From NCBI GenBank assembly GCA_963691655.1, contig CAVNUY010000005.1, positions 1 through 64,000 of the forward strand: 64,000 nucleotides of DNA, given 5' to 3'. Below the pieces are notes generated by a model. That model did not search any database. It was given only the letters and a program-made list of their open reading frames with translations, and was not told the origin of the DNA. A program made the position numbers and the translations under genes. Shown here one piece after another: positions 11,678 to 24,001 of this stretch (position 1 is the first letter of the stretch; each line of letters begins with the position of its first letter). This DNA is from Toxonevra muliebris (taxonomy: Eukaryota; Arthropoda; Insecta; Diptera; Pallopteridae).

Positions 11678-12063
11678 TACAAAAAAAAATCAATTAAATT
11701 TAAAAAAAAATTCTATTAAAGCAAAGTCAATAATAATACTAGAAAAAAATTAAAAATTATATATAACTAAGAAAATATTTTCATAAGCTAAGAAATATAA
11801 ATCGAGATAATTATTTTATGATTTCGAGACAAGTCAGCAAAAGTTCGTTATGTTTATAATAAAGGACTAATAAGATCACTGACAAAAAAACAAATAGTTA
11901 CTTCGTTTCAAGCACGCTCCTTGCGAGTCTTAACAAAGTAAGAAAAAAATTAGAAAGATAGATAGAAAAGAGCCAGATAGAATGAGGACCCACTCCAAAG
12001 TATGAAATTCTTCATTCCATACCCAGTTTATAGTTTATTGATTTCGATAAGTTAGTATCGTGG

Positions 12064-12081
12064 GCCCCACGTTGGGCGCCA
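12064..12081 (-). other. Primer binding site of gypsy D, tRNA-Lys(CTT)
   Basis: The minus strand reads TGGCGCCCAACGTGGGGC, an 18-base complement of the 3' end of insect tRNA-Lys with CTT anticodon. Confidence 0.85.
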
Positions 12082-12098
12082 AAAATTTTATATTATAT

Positions 12099-12371
12099 TG
12101 TAGCATGCAACGATTTGGTGAATGTTTGTGCAGGGGTAGGTAGCGAATGCACGCTTCGAGTTCCGGCTCCGGCTCGTCGGCTAATGGGGTGGTGTTCTTG
12201 CACCTTCCGCCTGGTGATTATACGTTGCCATATAAGTAAGAATAATAATTTCGCGTGCATTAAAGTTGGAAGAAATAGCAAGGAAAAAAAAACAATAGGA
12301 CACAAGAGAAGAAGATTCCACATCATCGAATTGATCTACGATTTGGTTGTGTTAGAATGTTGTCACAACAC
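12099..12371 (-). repeat. Putative 5' LTR of gypsy D
   Basis: Read on the minus strand it starts TGTTGTGACAACATTC and ends GCATGCTACA, giving TG...CA ends. It lies 17 bases before the primer site, a larger gap than usual. There is no second copy to confirm the edges. Confidence 0.35.
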
Positions 12372-13800
12372 TTTGCCTTCCCTTCCATGACTATCAGATA
12401 AAAATCCACAACAAAAGAAATACTTGATAGTCCCTAAACATAACCACAAAAAAAACCTAACCGAACTTGCTCGTAATCATAATACCGAAAATTTTAGCAC
12501 TTCATTATAATAAATTTTATTTAATTAATATATTATAAAACCAATTTAAATATACTATAGAATGCATTACAATTATTCAATTTAAAAAAAAGATTCAAAG
12601 AAAAATTATAAAATTTAACTTAGGTAAATTAGAAGTTAAATATTTAATTTTCGGAAAGAAAAAAAAAAGACCAAGAAAGAACCAACTAATATAAATATTA
12701 CTAACAAAATATAAATGTTACACAAATAAAAAATTTAACAAAATACACTTACAACTTTTAAGGTCGTTGCTCCCACGATGAAAGATCTTTCATGGTGTAT
12801 GTGTATGTTGACAATGCTGTAAATCTACCAAAATTATTAGTTGGAAACATGTTGCTAACCATGCTTTGCAACATTTTTGCACGTATGTTTATATTAACAC
12901 TGTTTTTAAATCACAGTGATTATTAATTTTTTTTTTTTTTGTTTCTTTTCTTTCTAAAAATTATTATTTAATGAATATTATTATTATTATTATATTAAGG
13001 CAAAAATATTTTAATGATTTAATAAAAAAAATAAAAAAAACCCACAAAATATGTATAAATGTTTCTCGACACTGTATTCAATATTTGGTCGAAAAATGTT
13101 TATACCGATTCTAACAACACTTTGCCTTTGCACAAGTAGAAATTATGAATTAACCATAATTCGAAAAATTAATATACATATTTATATGTGCAGTATTATA
13201 CAATTGTTGTTGTTTTCATAATTTTCTCTATTCTTTTACTTATGTTATTTTCACTAACTAAATTCACTGCACTGATATCATACTAGTTGCAAACTAGTAT
13301 CATACTAGTTTCATACTAGTTTATTTTCATGTAGCTTTTAGTCACTTAGATATGCAGATTTTGGTTTTTATATTTATTTTAATTTGTTTTTATGTGTTTT
13401 TCAGAGGTTTTAGATATAATTTTTGTTAAATTTAATATTTTTTTAGTTACTTTTCTTTTATGCATGGGTTTTGGTGTAATATGTTTTTACCTCTTTTTCA
13501 TCATTATTGTTTCAAGCACTTTTTTTTTCTTATTATTTTTATTTCAGGGGTTTAGCTTGACTTTGTTTTGTCTATTTTTAACACATTTATAATATTGTAG
13601 ATATTTTTAACTCACTATATATCCTTTTCAATACTTATTCTAATACTAAAGTTATCTAACTAAACTAGGTTCTATCACTTCACTTCACTCCACATGTCGA
13701 ATTTCTCGTTTTCAGCAGACCCACGGGATTTTAATACATCATCTCTGAATGCGCGAAAGAAACTGAAACCTGCTTGACGGCTTCTGACACCTTGACCAAT
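12372..13800. other. AT-rich non-coding stretch
   Basis: No coding signal. It holds short local repeats: a palindrome ATGAAAGATCTTTCAT (about 12779-12794) and three CATACTAGTT units (about 13280-13320). Confidence 0.4.
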
Positions 13801-13947
13801 GGTTTGTGTGTGTGTACCCGAGTTGGTATGATAGAGGTTTTGTAGGTGTAGGTATTTAGTTGAGGTACATATTAGGTTCTATGTATTATGTATGTACTAG
13901 GTTTTATGTTGTTTTACTTGGATTTATTTTAGATATTATTATCTTTG

Positions 13948-14118
13948 GTTTTATGTTATGTATTATTATCTTATGTATTAGGTTTTATGTTATGTATTAT
14001 TATTTTATGTATTAGGTTTTATGTTAGGTATTATGATCTTATGTATTAGGTTTTATGATATGTATTATTATTTTATGTATTAGGTTTTATTTTAGGTATT
14101 ATTATTTTATGTATTAGG
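13948..14118 (+). repeat. 34-base minisatellite, about 5 units
   Basis: The unit reads about AGGTTTTATGTTATGTAT followed by TATTATCTTATGTATT, with single-base changes between units. Degenerate units extend left to about 13870. Confidence 0.75.
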
Positions 14119-14125
14119 TGCCAAA

Positions 14126-14604
14126 TCTAATAGAGAAAAAAAATAAAATTTGAAGAATAGCAAAATTTATGATCAACATTGTGGAATTTTTACCCATGGT
14201 AGGAATTGGCACCAGTATAATGATTTTATAACCCTTTCTCTGCCTTTTCATCCACAACTTGAAAAATGTTGATACGAATAAATGATCCAATGAAATATTG
14301 CGATTGCTAAAAATCGTAGAATAGTTAAATTTTAATGCAAAAATGAAATGAATGCAAACATTCAAATGTATGTGCGAATTTTATTAATTTTCAGATTATT
14401 TACTTACTCTCTTTATTTTTTTATATTGCGTAGAAAACTGATGAAAATGTTAAGGTTTGAGTTAAATGTTGAAATAAATTGAAAATTACGGACTGTACTT
14501 AGTTGTACTAAGCAAACGCAATTATCTGCCTTAACACTTCCACACAAGTTAACTTGAAGACGTCTGGAATCGCAAAGGATTAGAAAATTGCTTTTCTTGA
14601 CGAG
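14126..14604. other. Non-coding spacer
   Basis: No recognised protein or repeat. Open frames here are short and have no motif. Confidence 0.4.
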
Positions 14605-15309
14605 GTAAGCTCTGTCTAGCATAATGAATCATCAAAAATTAGAGAGAGTAACAGTATTTCTACCGTCGGAAAAGAAAATAATTAATGTGAATTTGGACAT
14701 AAGGAACTTAATTCAAATTATGGTGAATAAGTAGTGTGGTCTGTTTCTTCTTTTCGCACACAGATGGCGACTCAAACGGAAGTAATGTTTTTATGTGTGA
14801 ACATTCAAATAACCAAAATGAAATTGTAAGCGGAAACTGCTTAAGCTACAAGAGCCCCTACACCTACATTGTAGCAATCATAGAGTAACTCACCTGAGAG
14901 GCACTTGATCTGGTCGTTGTACGAATACGGCTCCTGGATCAGCGCCACATCTAGGTGATCCGCATTAAATCTCTGTTCTAAGGCTGCCGAGGCAGCCTTA
15001 ACATGATGTAAATTAATTTGGATGCACCTAAAACCCATAACTTATTTTGGTTTGTCAGGCCGCTTATCGGACCTCATCCACTTCAGTAGCTTAGTGCCGA
15101 GAGGTCGTGGTCCCCTCGCAGCTTTACCTTGGGATGTGAACGTCGTTGCCCTGGGTATTGTAGAGGACCAACCCTGGCTGCTGAGTTTACGAGCTTTTGC
15201 AGGCTCTTTAGCCCTTGCAACCGTACCCTGGTCCTTCTGTCCCTTGGTATTTGTGTTAGGTGGATTGGCCCTACCTGTCAGCGTTTTACCTTCTCCTTTG
15301 ATCCTAATC
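14605..15309 (-). mobile_element. R1/LOA-like LINE, copy 2, downstream part (split by BEL1)
   Basis: Its lower 449 bases equal copy 1, including the same internal deletion. It extends further 5' into the ORF1 end: a Lys/Arg/Gly-rich tail (about 15045-15309) ending SDKRPDKPK stop. ORF2 starts three bases later in the same frame (TAA GTT ATG). The rest of ORF1 is at 24449-25028, because BEL1 inserted at TAATC inside ORF1. Confidence 0.75.
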
Positions 15310-15756
15310 TGTATTAGTTTATGTAAACTTCCTTTTTTTTTATAAATAAAAGGGTATTAAGTTTGATCGTTATAAATTCAGTTTAAAAATTACTTTGGTT
15401 GAATACTACACGTTAGATAAGTAAGATTTTGCAAAGGTTTGCAAAGAGAAATATATAAATGTATTGAGGGCGAATACTCTTCGGCTTCTGATTACGATTA
15501 CGAGCAGGCGGCTTTTATAGCCGTTGCTGCCGGTAAATTACATGGAGATGATAAATTTATGATGATTAGGAAGTACTAAATTCTATTACAAAATTCTATT
15601 AAGGCAATTCAGTATGCATTCAATACAATAGATTAATACATTTCAATAATCAATAAAAGAGAAATTACAATAGATTAATTCATTTCAATATTCAATAAAA
15701 GAGAAATTACAATAGATTAATACAAAATGTGGATTCATTCGGAACTGATTCCGACA
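15310..15756 (-). repeat. 3' LTR of BEL1
   Basis: 447 bases, TG...CA ends. Inside is a 42-base direct repeat, 2.3 copies at about 15625-15723 (AATAGATTAATWCATTTC units). The accessory ORF ends inside this LTR. Confidence 0.95.
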
Positions 15757-16299
15757 TGGCGGCCCCCTTGCACGGGTGCAACGTCCATGGTAGCTTGAAG
15801 TTGCTGGAGCGCTTGTACAGCCGAATTGAGCAGACGACGGGCGCGGTGGGTTCGTCGGCGTCTAGTTTCTAACCCATCATTGCGGCGTATTTTGGACCCG
15901 TTCAAGGGGGTCACACAGCTTGTAGTTTTATGTGATGTCGATCGAGGTTTGACAACACGGTGGGTAGATGCACGCCGGCTGCGATGGTGTGTAGCTCTCG
16001 GGCTAATTCGTTGCAAATGGTTATGTTTATGATGCGCCTGGTGGGCGTTGCTTCCTCTATCGGTGTCTCTATGTAGCATTGTGTGGTGTGCTCGTTTGCA
16101 GATACGGCACCCGCTTGGCGAGTCACAACATCCTGTAACGTGGGTTCTAGCCAGGCAGTTAAAGCAATATTTATGTTTTCGTACAACTTCTGCCCGTTGA
16201 TTGGGATGCATAACCCGAAAGCTTTTACAAAAGCGCAGGGGATGATACCGGAAACACACTTGGCATTGGTAAACACTGGCATAGCGGCTTTCCGATTGT
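15735..16299 (-). CDS. BEL1 accessory ORF: gag-like zinc knuckles plus basic tail, probably spliced
   Basis: About 188 codons downstream of pol. A strong acceptor (CTCCTTTTCACAG, 16300-16312) precedes it and there is no good ATG nearby, so a spliced subgenomic RNA is inferred. Residues: QCQVCFRYHPLRFCKSF, then NQRAEVVRKHKYCFNCL, then CRICKRAHHTMLH, the same knuckle layout as BEL gag. An Arg/His-rich stretch and a helix LLNSAVQALQQLQATM follow. The last residues VGISSE are encoded inside the 3' LTR. A homologue sits at the same place in BEL2, so the reading is conserved. Function unknown; RNA binding is the natural guess. Confidence 0.7.
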
Positions 16300-16312
16300 C
16301 TGTGAAAAGGAG
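16300..16312 (-). promoter_or_regulatory. Splice acceptor before the BEL1 accessory ORF
   Basis: CTCCTTTTCACAG on the minus strand, a pyrimidine tract ending in CAG. BEL2 has TTTTCCCTTCCACAG at the homologous site, and the reading frame beyond both lines up residue for residue. Confidence 0.6.
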
Positions 16313-16458
16313 AACCAAATTAGTAAATGGTGGAAACAAGCAGGGATGCTGGAAGATAAATGGTGGGTAAGAAGTCTCAAATAGCGAGATTAATATTGTG
16401 TAATGTATGAGTATATAATTGTCAAGAGATGTTTGAGCTGTTGATGACGATAGTGTAT

Positions 16459-19400
16459 TTATGAAAGAGGGAGTACGCACAGTTTAACTATTGGTCGCCG
16501 TATCAATCCGGTACTTGTTCGGATGTCAGCGACGCGGATATGGTTATCTTGACCGCTGAACAATTTCTCTATGCGTCCAAGACGCCACTCGTTTGGAGGG
16601 AGGAGATCATCTTTGATGACCACGAATTCACCTTCTGTCAAGTCTTTCTGGGGATGTTTCCACTTGTATCTTTTTTGGAGCTCCTTGAGATACTCATTCT
16701 TCCACCTCTTGCTGAACATATGATGTAAGACTTTAAGCTTTTCCCAGCGATTTATTAAAGAGAGATCCTCAGAGTTGGGTTCTGGAGGAGATAGCAATGG
16801 TGCACCACGGAGGAAGTGGCCTGGGGTGAGCGCAATGAGGTCTTCTGGGTCTTGAGACATGGGAGAGAGGGGGCGAGAGTTGAGCACAGCTTCAATGCGA
16901 ATTAGAAGAGTTGTAAACTCTTCAAAGGTAAACCTGTGGCTTCCTGCCACTTTCTTTAAATGTTTTTTGAAGCTTTTAACAGCGGACTCCCACAAGCCAC
17001 CCATATGAGGAGCGTATGGTGGAATAAATACCCAATCAACACCTTGGGTTGCATACTTGACTGAGATATCTGTGGACACCTCCCTTAGCATTTTTGTGAA
17101 CTCCTTGCTGATAGCGCGCTGGGCACCAATGAAAGTGGTCCCATTATCAGACATTACCTTGGCCGGGAGACCTCTGCGCCCAATAAATCGGGAGAACGCG
17201 GCCCTAAACGCTTCTGTTGTGAGGTCAGAGCACAGTTCCAAGTGCACAGCCTTTGTCGAGAAACACACAAAGACTGCGACGTATCCCTTTAAATAAGGAG
17301 ACTGGCGCAGTGTGGATGATTTTATTTGAAAAGGCCCGGCAAAATCGATGCCTGTAGTAGAAAAGGGGAGCGAAAAGGTACAACGATCAGGAGGCAGGGC
17401 CGCCATGATTTGTGAGCGGACCTGCTGTTTGTGGATGGTACAAACTTTACATTGAAAAATGCATTTCTTTATTTTTGCCTTAAGTCGTGGAATGTAAAAC
17501 TCTTGGCGAGCCATCCTCATCATTAGTCTTTGCTCAGCATGCAACAGAGTTGAATGTAAAAAATTTAAATAGAGGGTGCAAAAGCGCGATTTTTCCGACA
17601 GGATAATAGGATGACGCTCGTTATAGCTCAGAGCAGAGTGTACGAGGCGTCCATTTGCTCTCATAAGACGTTCTTTATCCAGGATAGGGTTTAGAGGGAG
17701 TAGAGAGCTCCTTTTGTGAATTGGCTTAGATTCGGTCAGAGATAGATATTCTTTTTCAAAGTCGCGAGATTGAGCTATAGATATAAGTCGGATTTTCACA
17801 AATTTTATTTCAGTATACGAAATTGTCGGTAAATTGATGCAGGGTGCATTTCTGAGTTTTGCAAGGCTGTTTCGGAAGAATCGAAATATGTATGCAATTA
17901 CCCTCAAAGCATTTGAAAACGAGGAAAACCGATCGAGAATGTCGGATTGCCCTTCGAGGGTATGAAAGCTCTCTATTTTGCGTTGTTCTATGATTGGCAC
18001 GCTATTGGGTTGAGAATTTGGCCAGGAATCTTGAGATTTCAGTAGCCACATGGGGCCGTTCCACCACAGAGGAGAAGAAACCAAGTCTTGTGGCGAGCAT
18101 CCACGTGTTCCTAAATCGGCAGGGTTGTCACCACTTGAGACGTGCCGCCACGTAGTATTGCCAACATTTTTCCGAATCTCTGACGTACGATTCGCTACAT
18201 AAGTTTTCCATACGTGCGGTGGCTTTTCCAACCATGCAAGGACAATGGAGGAATCACACCATAGAAAGGTTTTGGTGTTCTCTAGACCAAGCTGGGAGCG
18301 AATGTGGCTAACCAGCCTTGAGAGGAGAACGGCACCACACAATTCTAAGCGCGGGAGGCTTATAGTTTGCAGAGGGGCAACTTTCCCCTTTGATACCAAA
18401 AGATGAGAAGAGGCGTTGTGATCATCTTCCTGCGTGCGAATATATAGTGCAGCACAATATGCTTTCTCAGAAGCATCACAGAATCCATGGATCTGAATGG
18501 TTTTGGTGGGTGAGAAGTTAACCCAACGGGGGATTTGGATTTGGTCAATAGCGCTCAGATTACCCACAAACTGATTCCATTTTATGAGCGATGTTGGTTT
18601 TACACATTCGTCCCATTCAGTTCCCTCCAACCAGAGCTGTTGAAGCAGTATCTTTGCTAGAATCGTTATAGGCGAGAGCCATCCTGCGGGGTCAAAAAGT
18701 TTCGCAACAGACGAAAGTATCTGGCGCTTTGTAGCAGAGGACGTTGTTTCAATGGGTATACAGGTATACGAAAAGGTATCTGATAATGCATTCCATCTAA
18801 TGCCTAACGTTTTTGTGCAGCTTGCGCTTTCGAATTTCAGGAAGTTGGAGTCTAACAGATTTTCCTTGGGGATTTGCTCTAAAATCATGGGATTATTTGC
18901 GGTGATCTTTTTCAAGGGGAATTTAGCAGTTTTCAGGGTTTGAATAACTTGATTCATTGCTTCTATTGTAGAGGGTAGATCATGTCCCCCAGATAATATG
19001 TCATCGACATATGTTTCCTCTTTGAGAATTTTTGCAGCGAGAGCGCATTCTTGTTGGGTATCGTTAGCCAGCTGATGAAGAGTTCGTATGGCTAGATACG
19101 GGGCACAACCTACACCGAATGTGACGGTTTTTAATTTATAATCCTGAATTGATTCTTGTGGGTGCTTACGAAAGAGGATTCGTTGAAATTGTTGATCGTT
19201 TTCATGGACTAGGATTTGTCTATACATCTTTTCGATGTCACCATTGAAAACAAATTCATAGAGACGCCATTTGAGAATGATTATCATGAGGTCTGATTGC
19301 AGGGTAGGGCCTGTATGGAGAACATCGTTTAACGAGTTTCCGGAACTTGATGCTTTTGATGCATTAAATACTATGCGGACCTTGGAGGTTGTTTTCTCCG

Positions 19401-21846
19401 GTCGTACAACTGCATGATGGGGTAAGTAGTAAGATAAATATCTGCCATTTGAGATTATTTCACGAGGGGATGTGCACTCCATATGGTCTAGAGTCATATA
19501 TTCTTCGAGGACGTCAGTATATGTCTTTTTAAGATCACACTTTTTCTCTAGGGAGCGTTCTATGCTTGATAGCTGTTGTAAAGCGCCACTTCTAGAGTGT
19601 CCTAATGCTAGATTTTTTGGAAAATCTTGCTTAAATGGGAGTCGTACAACATATCGACCATCCGACCTTCGAACGGTGGTGTGTTGGTATAATTGCTCAC
19701 AGAATTTATCCTCTTCGGATGGAGGACGAGCTTCTGGCAATTCTTCTTGTTCCCAGAATTGCTTAAGCTGGTGACTAAGAGGGTCTTGCTGAGTGACATG
19801 TAAGACTTGTGTCGAGTGTGTTGAGATTTCTTCGGTTATAGGACCACTTAGGATCCATCCGAATATGGTGTTTTGAGCAAGAAGGCTACCGCATGTGTTG
19901 CGTGTGCCCTCCAGAACAATTTTTGGAATGATATCACTACCTATGACCATGTCGATTTGTCCCGGGGTAAAACAGCTGGGGTCAGCGAGATTGATGGTCG
20001 ACAATTCTTTCCAGTTTGGATGACTTACTCTGAAGGTTGGGAGGAGTTTAGTCAGTTGGGGGAGCACGATAGCTTGTGCTTCAATTTTAATGTTATTGGC
20101 GACTAATGTCAGGGAGCAAACTCGTTTTGCGGTCTGAACGATTCCACCGCCTATGCCAGAAATGGCGTAATAGGACTCTTTAGTTGGTAGCCCTATTCGC
20201 TTTTGGACCTTTGAAGAGATAAAAGTCCTTTGGGATCCTTGGTCAATTAGGGCTCGAACTTTGAAATGTTCACCTGAGTGTTCCAAGGATATGAGTGCAG
20301 TGGGGAGTAGTGTTTTTTCACTATTACTGGCATAATGGGATTGAATTGCTTCATTGGGGTTCTTACTTGAACAAGAATGGTTTTCTGATGCTAGCTGTAT
20401 TGGGTTTCGAATTTGGGACACTGGACGTGTTGATGTTTCTTTTTCTTCAGACTGCGCTGTTGAGACTTGAGAAAGTGTTGGACGAAATCGACTACTTGGT
20501 CTGGTATGTTGAGTATTTCTATACGAATTGTGAAGCATAGAATTATGCCTTTTTTGGCAATAGACACAAGTGAAGTTAATTTTGCAGTCTTGCTTCTGGT
20601 GTGCGAAGCCGAGACAATTTTCACATAAGTTGTTTTCTTTTACGTGTTTTTGTCGTTCGGGGACAGACATTTTTTTGAATTGTGGACAGAGTCTCACAGA
20701 ATGGTTTAAATTGCATAACTTGCATTGGAAAGGCTTGTTTTCTGTCAAGTATGCATGAGATTTGTGTATAGATTTGTTTGAAGGGTAATTGTAATTTGTA
20801 CTTATAGGTTTGGATTTATTTGGTCTGATACTGTGAAGTCTTTCTACAACTTCATACCTACTCGTTAAGAACTCATTCATTTGAGACCATTTAGGAAGAT
20901 CTTTACGCGATTTGAGCGATTGCTCCCAGAGTGATAGGGTTTCTTCAGGTAGTTTTGTGGAACAAATGTAAACCAGGATTGGGTCCCAGTTTGTGGTATT
21001 CACACCTTGTGAAGAAAGAACAAACAAACTGTTATTTATTGTGGTTTGTACCCCTTGTATTGCGTTGCTATTTTCAGCAATAACGGGTGGAATATTCAAG
21101 AGGATTTTGATTTGATTATCCACTAGAATCCGTGTATTGCCGTACCGAGATTTCAGTGCGTCCCATGCTAATTCAAAATTGTCGTCGATAAGCTGGTACT
21201 GTTTGACAATAGCACCGGCTTGACCTTTTGTTTTGAATCGGAGGTGGTATAATTTTTGGGCTGGAGTAAGTTTAGGGTGATTTATGTACACCGCTGTAAA
21301 CATGTCCCGAAAGGACGGCCACTCTTCATACCCTCCATAGAATACTTCCGTGTCGCAAGGTGGAAGTTTGAGATGAATTTCAGAACTATTCAGGCTTTGG
21401 CTTGGAGTTTGGGATATTAAGGGTACTCTGGGTTGAAGCCTGGATTGGGCTTGCAGCATTTTAAGCAGGTCCAGCATTTGAGCTTTACACTCTTCAAAGT
21501 CTCCTGAGCAGACGTCAAACTTGCTGCATGCAGTTACTTTGAAATTTTCAGGTAGTACCGCACTGTCAGTGATGCATACCTGCTCATAAGCGTCCATGAC
21601 TCCGGACCACCTGCGCTCGAGATTCTGAAGCCTGACTTCGATTAGTGACTCTGTCTGATCTTCAATTGGACTTGAAGCAAATTTATTACATAGCTGGACC
21701 AGAGTATCTGATTCGAAAATAAATTTAGAAACAGCTGCATCTTGCCTATTACTACTCCTCGTGCGAGGTTTTGAAGCTTTTTTCGAGTCTTTCTCAAGCT
21801 CATCTTGCGATGCGTTTGCTGTCGAGGGTGGTGGGGATCTGAGCAT
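16459..21846 (-). CDS. gag-pol: BEL1 gag-pol polyprotein
   Basis: 1795 codons from ATG 21846, no breaks. Gag: coiled N-terminal region (to about 140), capsid with [19 protein letters not shown] (about 160-240), Cys/His knuckles at about 375-437 ([13 protein letters not shown], then CENC and CVYCQKRH). Protease: IDQGSQRTF with Asp535, the BEL-type D-x-[16 protein letters not shown], then YVDD at 946-949. RNase H: FCDAS near 1124 and [11 protein letters not shown]. Integrase: HHCC zinc site, then Asp1501 (GIDFAGPF), Asp1567 (MSDNGTTF), Glu1620 (GGLWESAV), followed by the C-terminal [13 protein letters not shown] domain. All catalytic residues are present. Gag and pol are in one frame, usual for BEL/Pao. 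Confidence 0.95.
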   Translation of the reverse strand: MLRSPPPSTANASQDELEKDSKKASKPRTRSSNRQDAAVSKFIFESDTLVQLCNKFASSPIEDQTESLIEVRLQNLERRWSGVMDAYEQVCITDSAVLPENFKVTACSKFDVCSGDFEECKAQMLDLLKMLQAQSRLQPRVPLISQTPSQSLNSSEIHLKLPPCDTEVFYGGYEEWPSFRDMFTAVYINHPKLTPAQKLYHLRFKTKGQAGAIVKQYQLIDDNFELAWDALKSRYGNTRILVDNQIKILLNIPPVIAENSNAIQGVQTTINNSLFVLSSQGVNTTNWDPILVYICSTKLPEETLSLWEQSLKSRKDLPKWSQMNEFLTSRYEVVERLHSIRPNKSKPISTNYNYPSNKSIHKSHAYLTENKPFQCKLCNLNHSVRLCPQFKKMSVPERQKHVKENNLCENCLGFAHQKQDCKINFTCVYCQKRHNSMLHNSYRNTQHTRPSSRFRPTLSQVSTAQSEEKETSTRPVSQIRNPIQLASENHSCSSKNPNEAIQSHYASNSEKTLLPTALISLEHSGEHFKVRALIDQGSQRTFISSKVQKRIGLPTKESYYAISGIGGGIVQTAKRVCSLTLVANNIKIEAQAIVLPQLTKLLPTFRVSHPNWKELSTINLADPSCFTPGQIDMVIGSDIIPKIVLEGTRNTCGSLLAQNTIFGWILSGPITEEISTHSTQVLHVTQQDPLSHQLKQFWEQEELPEARPPSEEDKFCEQLYQHTTVRRSDGRYVVRLPFKQDFPKNLALGHSRSGALQQLSSIERSLEKKCDLKKTYTDVLEEYMTLDHMECTSPREIISNGRYLSYYLPHHAVVRPEKTTSKVRIVFNASKASSSGNSLNDVLHTGPTLQSDLMIIILKWRLYEFVFNGDIEKMYRQILVHENDQQFQRILFRKHPQESIQDYKLKTVTFGVGCAPYLAIRTLHQLANDTQQECALAAKILKEETYVDDILSGGHDLPSTIEAMNQVIQTLKTAKFPLKKITANNPMILEQIPKENLLDSNFLKFESASCTKTLGIRWNALSDTFSYTCIPIETTSSATKRQILSSVAKLFDPAGWLSPITILAKILLQQLWLEGTEWDECVKPTSLIKWNQFVGNLSAIDQIQIPRWVNFSPTKTIQIHGFCDASEKAYCAALYIRTQEDDHNASSHLLVSKGKVAPLQTISLPRLELCGAVLLSRLVSHIRSQLGLENTKTFLWCDSSIVLAWLEKPPHVWKTYVANRTSEIRKNVGNTTWRHVSSGDNPADLGTRGCSPQDLVSSPLWWNGPMWLLKSQDSWPNSQPNSVPIIEQRKIESFHTLEGQSDILDRFSSFSNALRVIAYIFRFFRNSLAKLRNAPCINLPTISYTEIKFVKIRLISIAQSRDFEKEYLSLTESKPIHKRSSLLPLNPILDKERLMRANGRLVHSALSYNERHPIILSEKSRFCTLYLNFLHSTLLHAEQRLMMRMARQEFYIPRLKAKIKKCIFQCKVCTIHKQQVRSQIMAALPPDRCTFSLPFSTTGIDFAGPFQIKSSTLRQSPYLKGYVAVFVCFSTKAVHLELCSDLTTEAFRAAFSRFIGRRGLPAKVMSDNGTTFIGAQRAISKEFTKMLREVSTDISVKYATQGVDWVFIPPYAPHMGGLWESAVKSFKKHLKKVAGSHRFTFEEFTTLLIRIEAVLNSRPLSPMSQDPEDLIALTPGHFLRGAPLLSPPEPNSEDLSLINRWEKLKVLHHMFSKRWKNEYLKELQKRYKWKHPQKDLTEGEFVVIKDDLLPPNEWRLGRIEKLFSGQDNHIRVADIRTSTGLIRRPIVKLCVLPLS

Positions 21847-23988
21847 TATGAAATGAGCCTAAAGAATGAGTTCTGAAGATTTATGAACTAAACAACCGAA
21901 ATCGATTGTACAATACGTAATCGAATTTTTTTTTTTTTTTTTTAAGTTTGGAAAAGTCGTAATTTTTTAATTTACAAGGGTTGATCAGAGGGACTGTGTA
22001 AACTAGAAGCTGCTGTTGTTTTCATTGAATGATTTAAAAAAAAAAACTTTTTGTATGAAATAAGCAAATGCGTAATACAGGGGTTTACTGTAGTGAAATT
22101 TTTTATTTTATTTTTTTTTTTTTTTTTTAATTGTGTTTTGGATTAACGCTATATATTAAATTGTTATGAATTTGTGATTTTATGTTCGTGTGTTCATTGG
22201 GGTGTCTTTCTTACCATATATGCGTATGATCGTATATATGCTCACAACTGAAAGTTGTGACTGTATGAAATTTGTTTACCTTTTTTTTTTTTTTCGAAAT
22301 GTATCAACCCAAATGAATTAGTATGTATGATTTAATACGTTAGTGAACGTAAGAATGTAAATATAGGTAAATTTTTACGCTGGATTAATTGATTTTTATT
22401 TTTTGCTAGTGCAATCGTGTGAACAAACGTTTGCGTTGACGTGTGAGCAAATATTTGCTTAAAACGTGCAAGCAAACGGTTGTACGAAACTTTTGCTCTA
22501 TGCAAACGTTGGTGCTTAAGTAGGTTATGTTTGGAGCAAACGTTCACACAAACATAAGCTTCAAGTTTTCAATGTGTGTATAGAGATGGAGAGAGGTGTC
22601 GTAAATGGAATTACTTCCTCTGTGTTATAATAAAATTTTTTTTTTTTTTTTTTTTTCAAATTGTAATGAAACGAATCATCGACAATGAAATGAGAGAGAT
22701 AGCATTATACCACTCCGTGGTATGTATAAGTTTATAGTGAAATGCGCCCGAATTTGTATGTATCTACCCTTTACGGTGCTTATATACAAAAGAAATTTTT
22801 CGATCGCGGAACGATAGGAATCGAAACATATGATGCCATATAAAAGAGAAAATTCGACAAGTTATATATATATATGTACAGTTAATATACATATACAACT
22901 TTTGTAACGTTTTAGTAAATTACCGTATGTACGGTAATTTTTAAGTTCTATAAATTAGTTATGGAAACATGTACTTCTGTGAGTATATATAATGTAAAAT
23001 AATAGGGTTGAGGGCTCCAACGTACAAAACTGTACCCTCCGCACACATATATATATATATATATATATAGAAAAAGCGCCAAACTTACTGTGACATATCC
23101 CTGGAATGTTCTTACTCTTTCTGCTTTGTTTGCTGTTGCTGATGATGATGATGACGTTGCTTCTGCCGGTGCTGATGCCGCTGATCCTGGCGGTGCTGGT
23201 GATGGCGACGCTGATAGATGCCAGTCTCTGCTGTGGTTATGTTGTAATTGAATTGCGCGCAAAATTGTTGCAAAAAGAAATTTAAAATCCGATGACGACG
23301 ACGATTAGTAGCGCGTTTGTTGTTGCCTTTATTGTTGTTATTGGTGGTGGTGCTAGTGACTGGTACCGTAGACACACAATATATTTCTTTTGCTCAAGTT
23401 GCCCGCTTCTTTTGTGCTGCTGCTGCTGCTGCTATGTTTCTACTTTTGTGTGTTTATTTGTTGAATTTTTCGCACTCTTTGTTGGTTTTGTTGTATGTTG
23501 TAGTGTAGGCTTTAAATGTTGCTCTGGCAATGCGTATTTTAGGTTAACTTGTTTTTTCCTAAATTTTGTATAACTTGCGCTTCGCCGAAGAGCTAAAGAC
23601 GTTAAACGTGAAATTTATTTCACGATTCTTATATATTTGCGATTTTTCTTCTAATTTTCTTATGTATTTTATTTTAAAATTTTCACAATTTTTGATTGTT
23701 TTATGAGTTTGTTTAACCGTTTTCAAAAAATCTTTTAAAATATTGGTATCAAATGTTTTTGTTTAAAAATTTACATTAAAAGTTATAGATTTCTTGCACT
23801 TCACTGAATTTTTTCAAAATGTTCTTTTATTTAAGCGTCCGCCTCGGTTGGTTTTTTATTTCGCACTACCAACGACGTTCCACTTACTTTTCTGTTTCGA
23901 TTTTGACATTCAGATAAGTGTTGGTAAACGATACAAAATTTTTGTAGGAAACGGCTCAACGGCTAGAGTTTAATTTTGTTCTTTAATA
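21847..23988 (-). other. Long leader of BEL1
   Basis: About 2.1 kb between primer site and gag without a credible gene. It contains four T runs of 12-17 bases (plus strand), a TA run (23045-23069) and CTG/CAT-type triplet repeats (about 23120-23450) that create spurious His/Gln-rich open frames. The BEL2 leader (50539-52810) has the same size and texture. It should contain the splice donor for the accessory ORF, which I could not pinpoint. Confidence 0.55.
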
Positions 23989-24001
23989 GCTCGAAGGACC
24001 A
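23989..24001 (-). other. Primer binding site of BEL1, tRNA-Tyr
   Basis: The minus strand reads TGGTCCTTCGAGC directly after the LTR, a 13-base complement of the 3' end of tRNA-Tyr. Confidence 0.8.

Larger units (their letters stand above)
8947..12371 (-). mobile_element. Ty3/gypsy element D with RING-gag, 3' truncated
   Basis: On the minus strand: putative LTR, perfect tRNA-Lys primer site, RING-gag, protease, RT up to just after the YLDD domain. Pol then stops at the LINE insertion (8947), and no RNase H, integrase or 3' LTR is found below 8513. Single-base frameshifts lie in gag (near 11190) and at the gag/pol junction (near 10025). Confidence 0.75.

Noticed and set aside
12115..12390. ORFs on both strands across the gypsy D LTR region
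   Set aside because: Short, without motif, and inside the putative LTR and its flank.
15625..15723. Regular 42-base repeats in the BEL1 LTRs considered as a CRISPR-like array
   Set aside because: Only 2.3 direct units with no spacers, inside an LTR of a eukaryotic element.
16459..16480. An alternative frame (16480 to 15911) overlapping the BEL1 pol stop
   Set aside because: It lacks the Cys/His pattern and disagrees with the frame conserved between BEL1 and BEL2.
23112..23573. His/Gln-rich and Cys/Val-rich open frames in the BEL1 leader
   Set aside because: They come from CTG/CAT-type triplet repeats, are open in several frames on both strands, and have no counterpart in BEL2 beyond similar low complexity.
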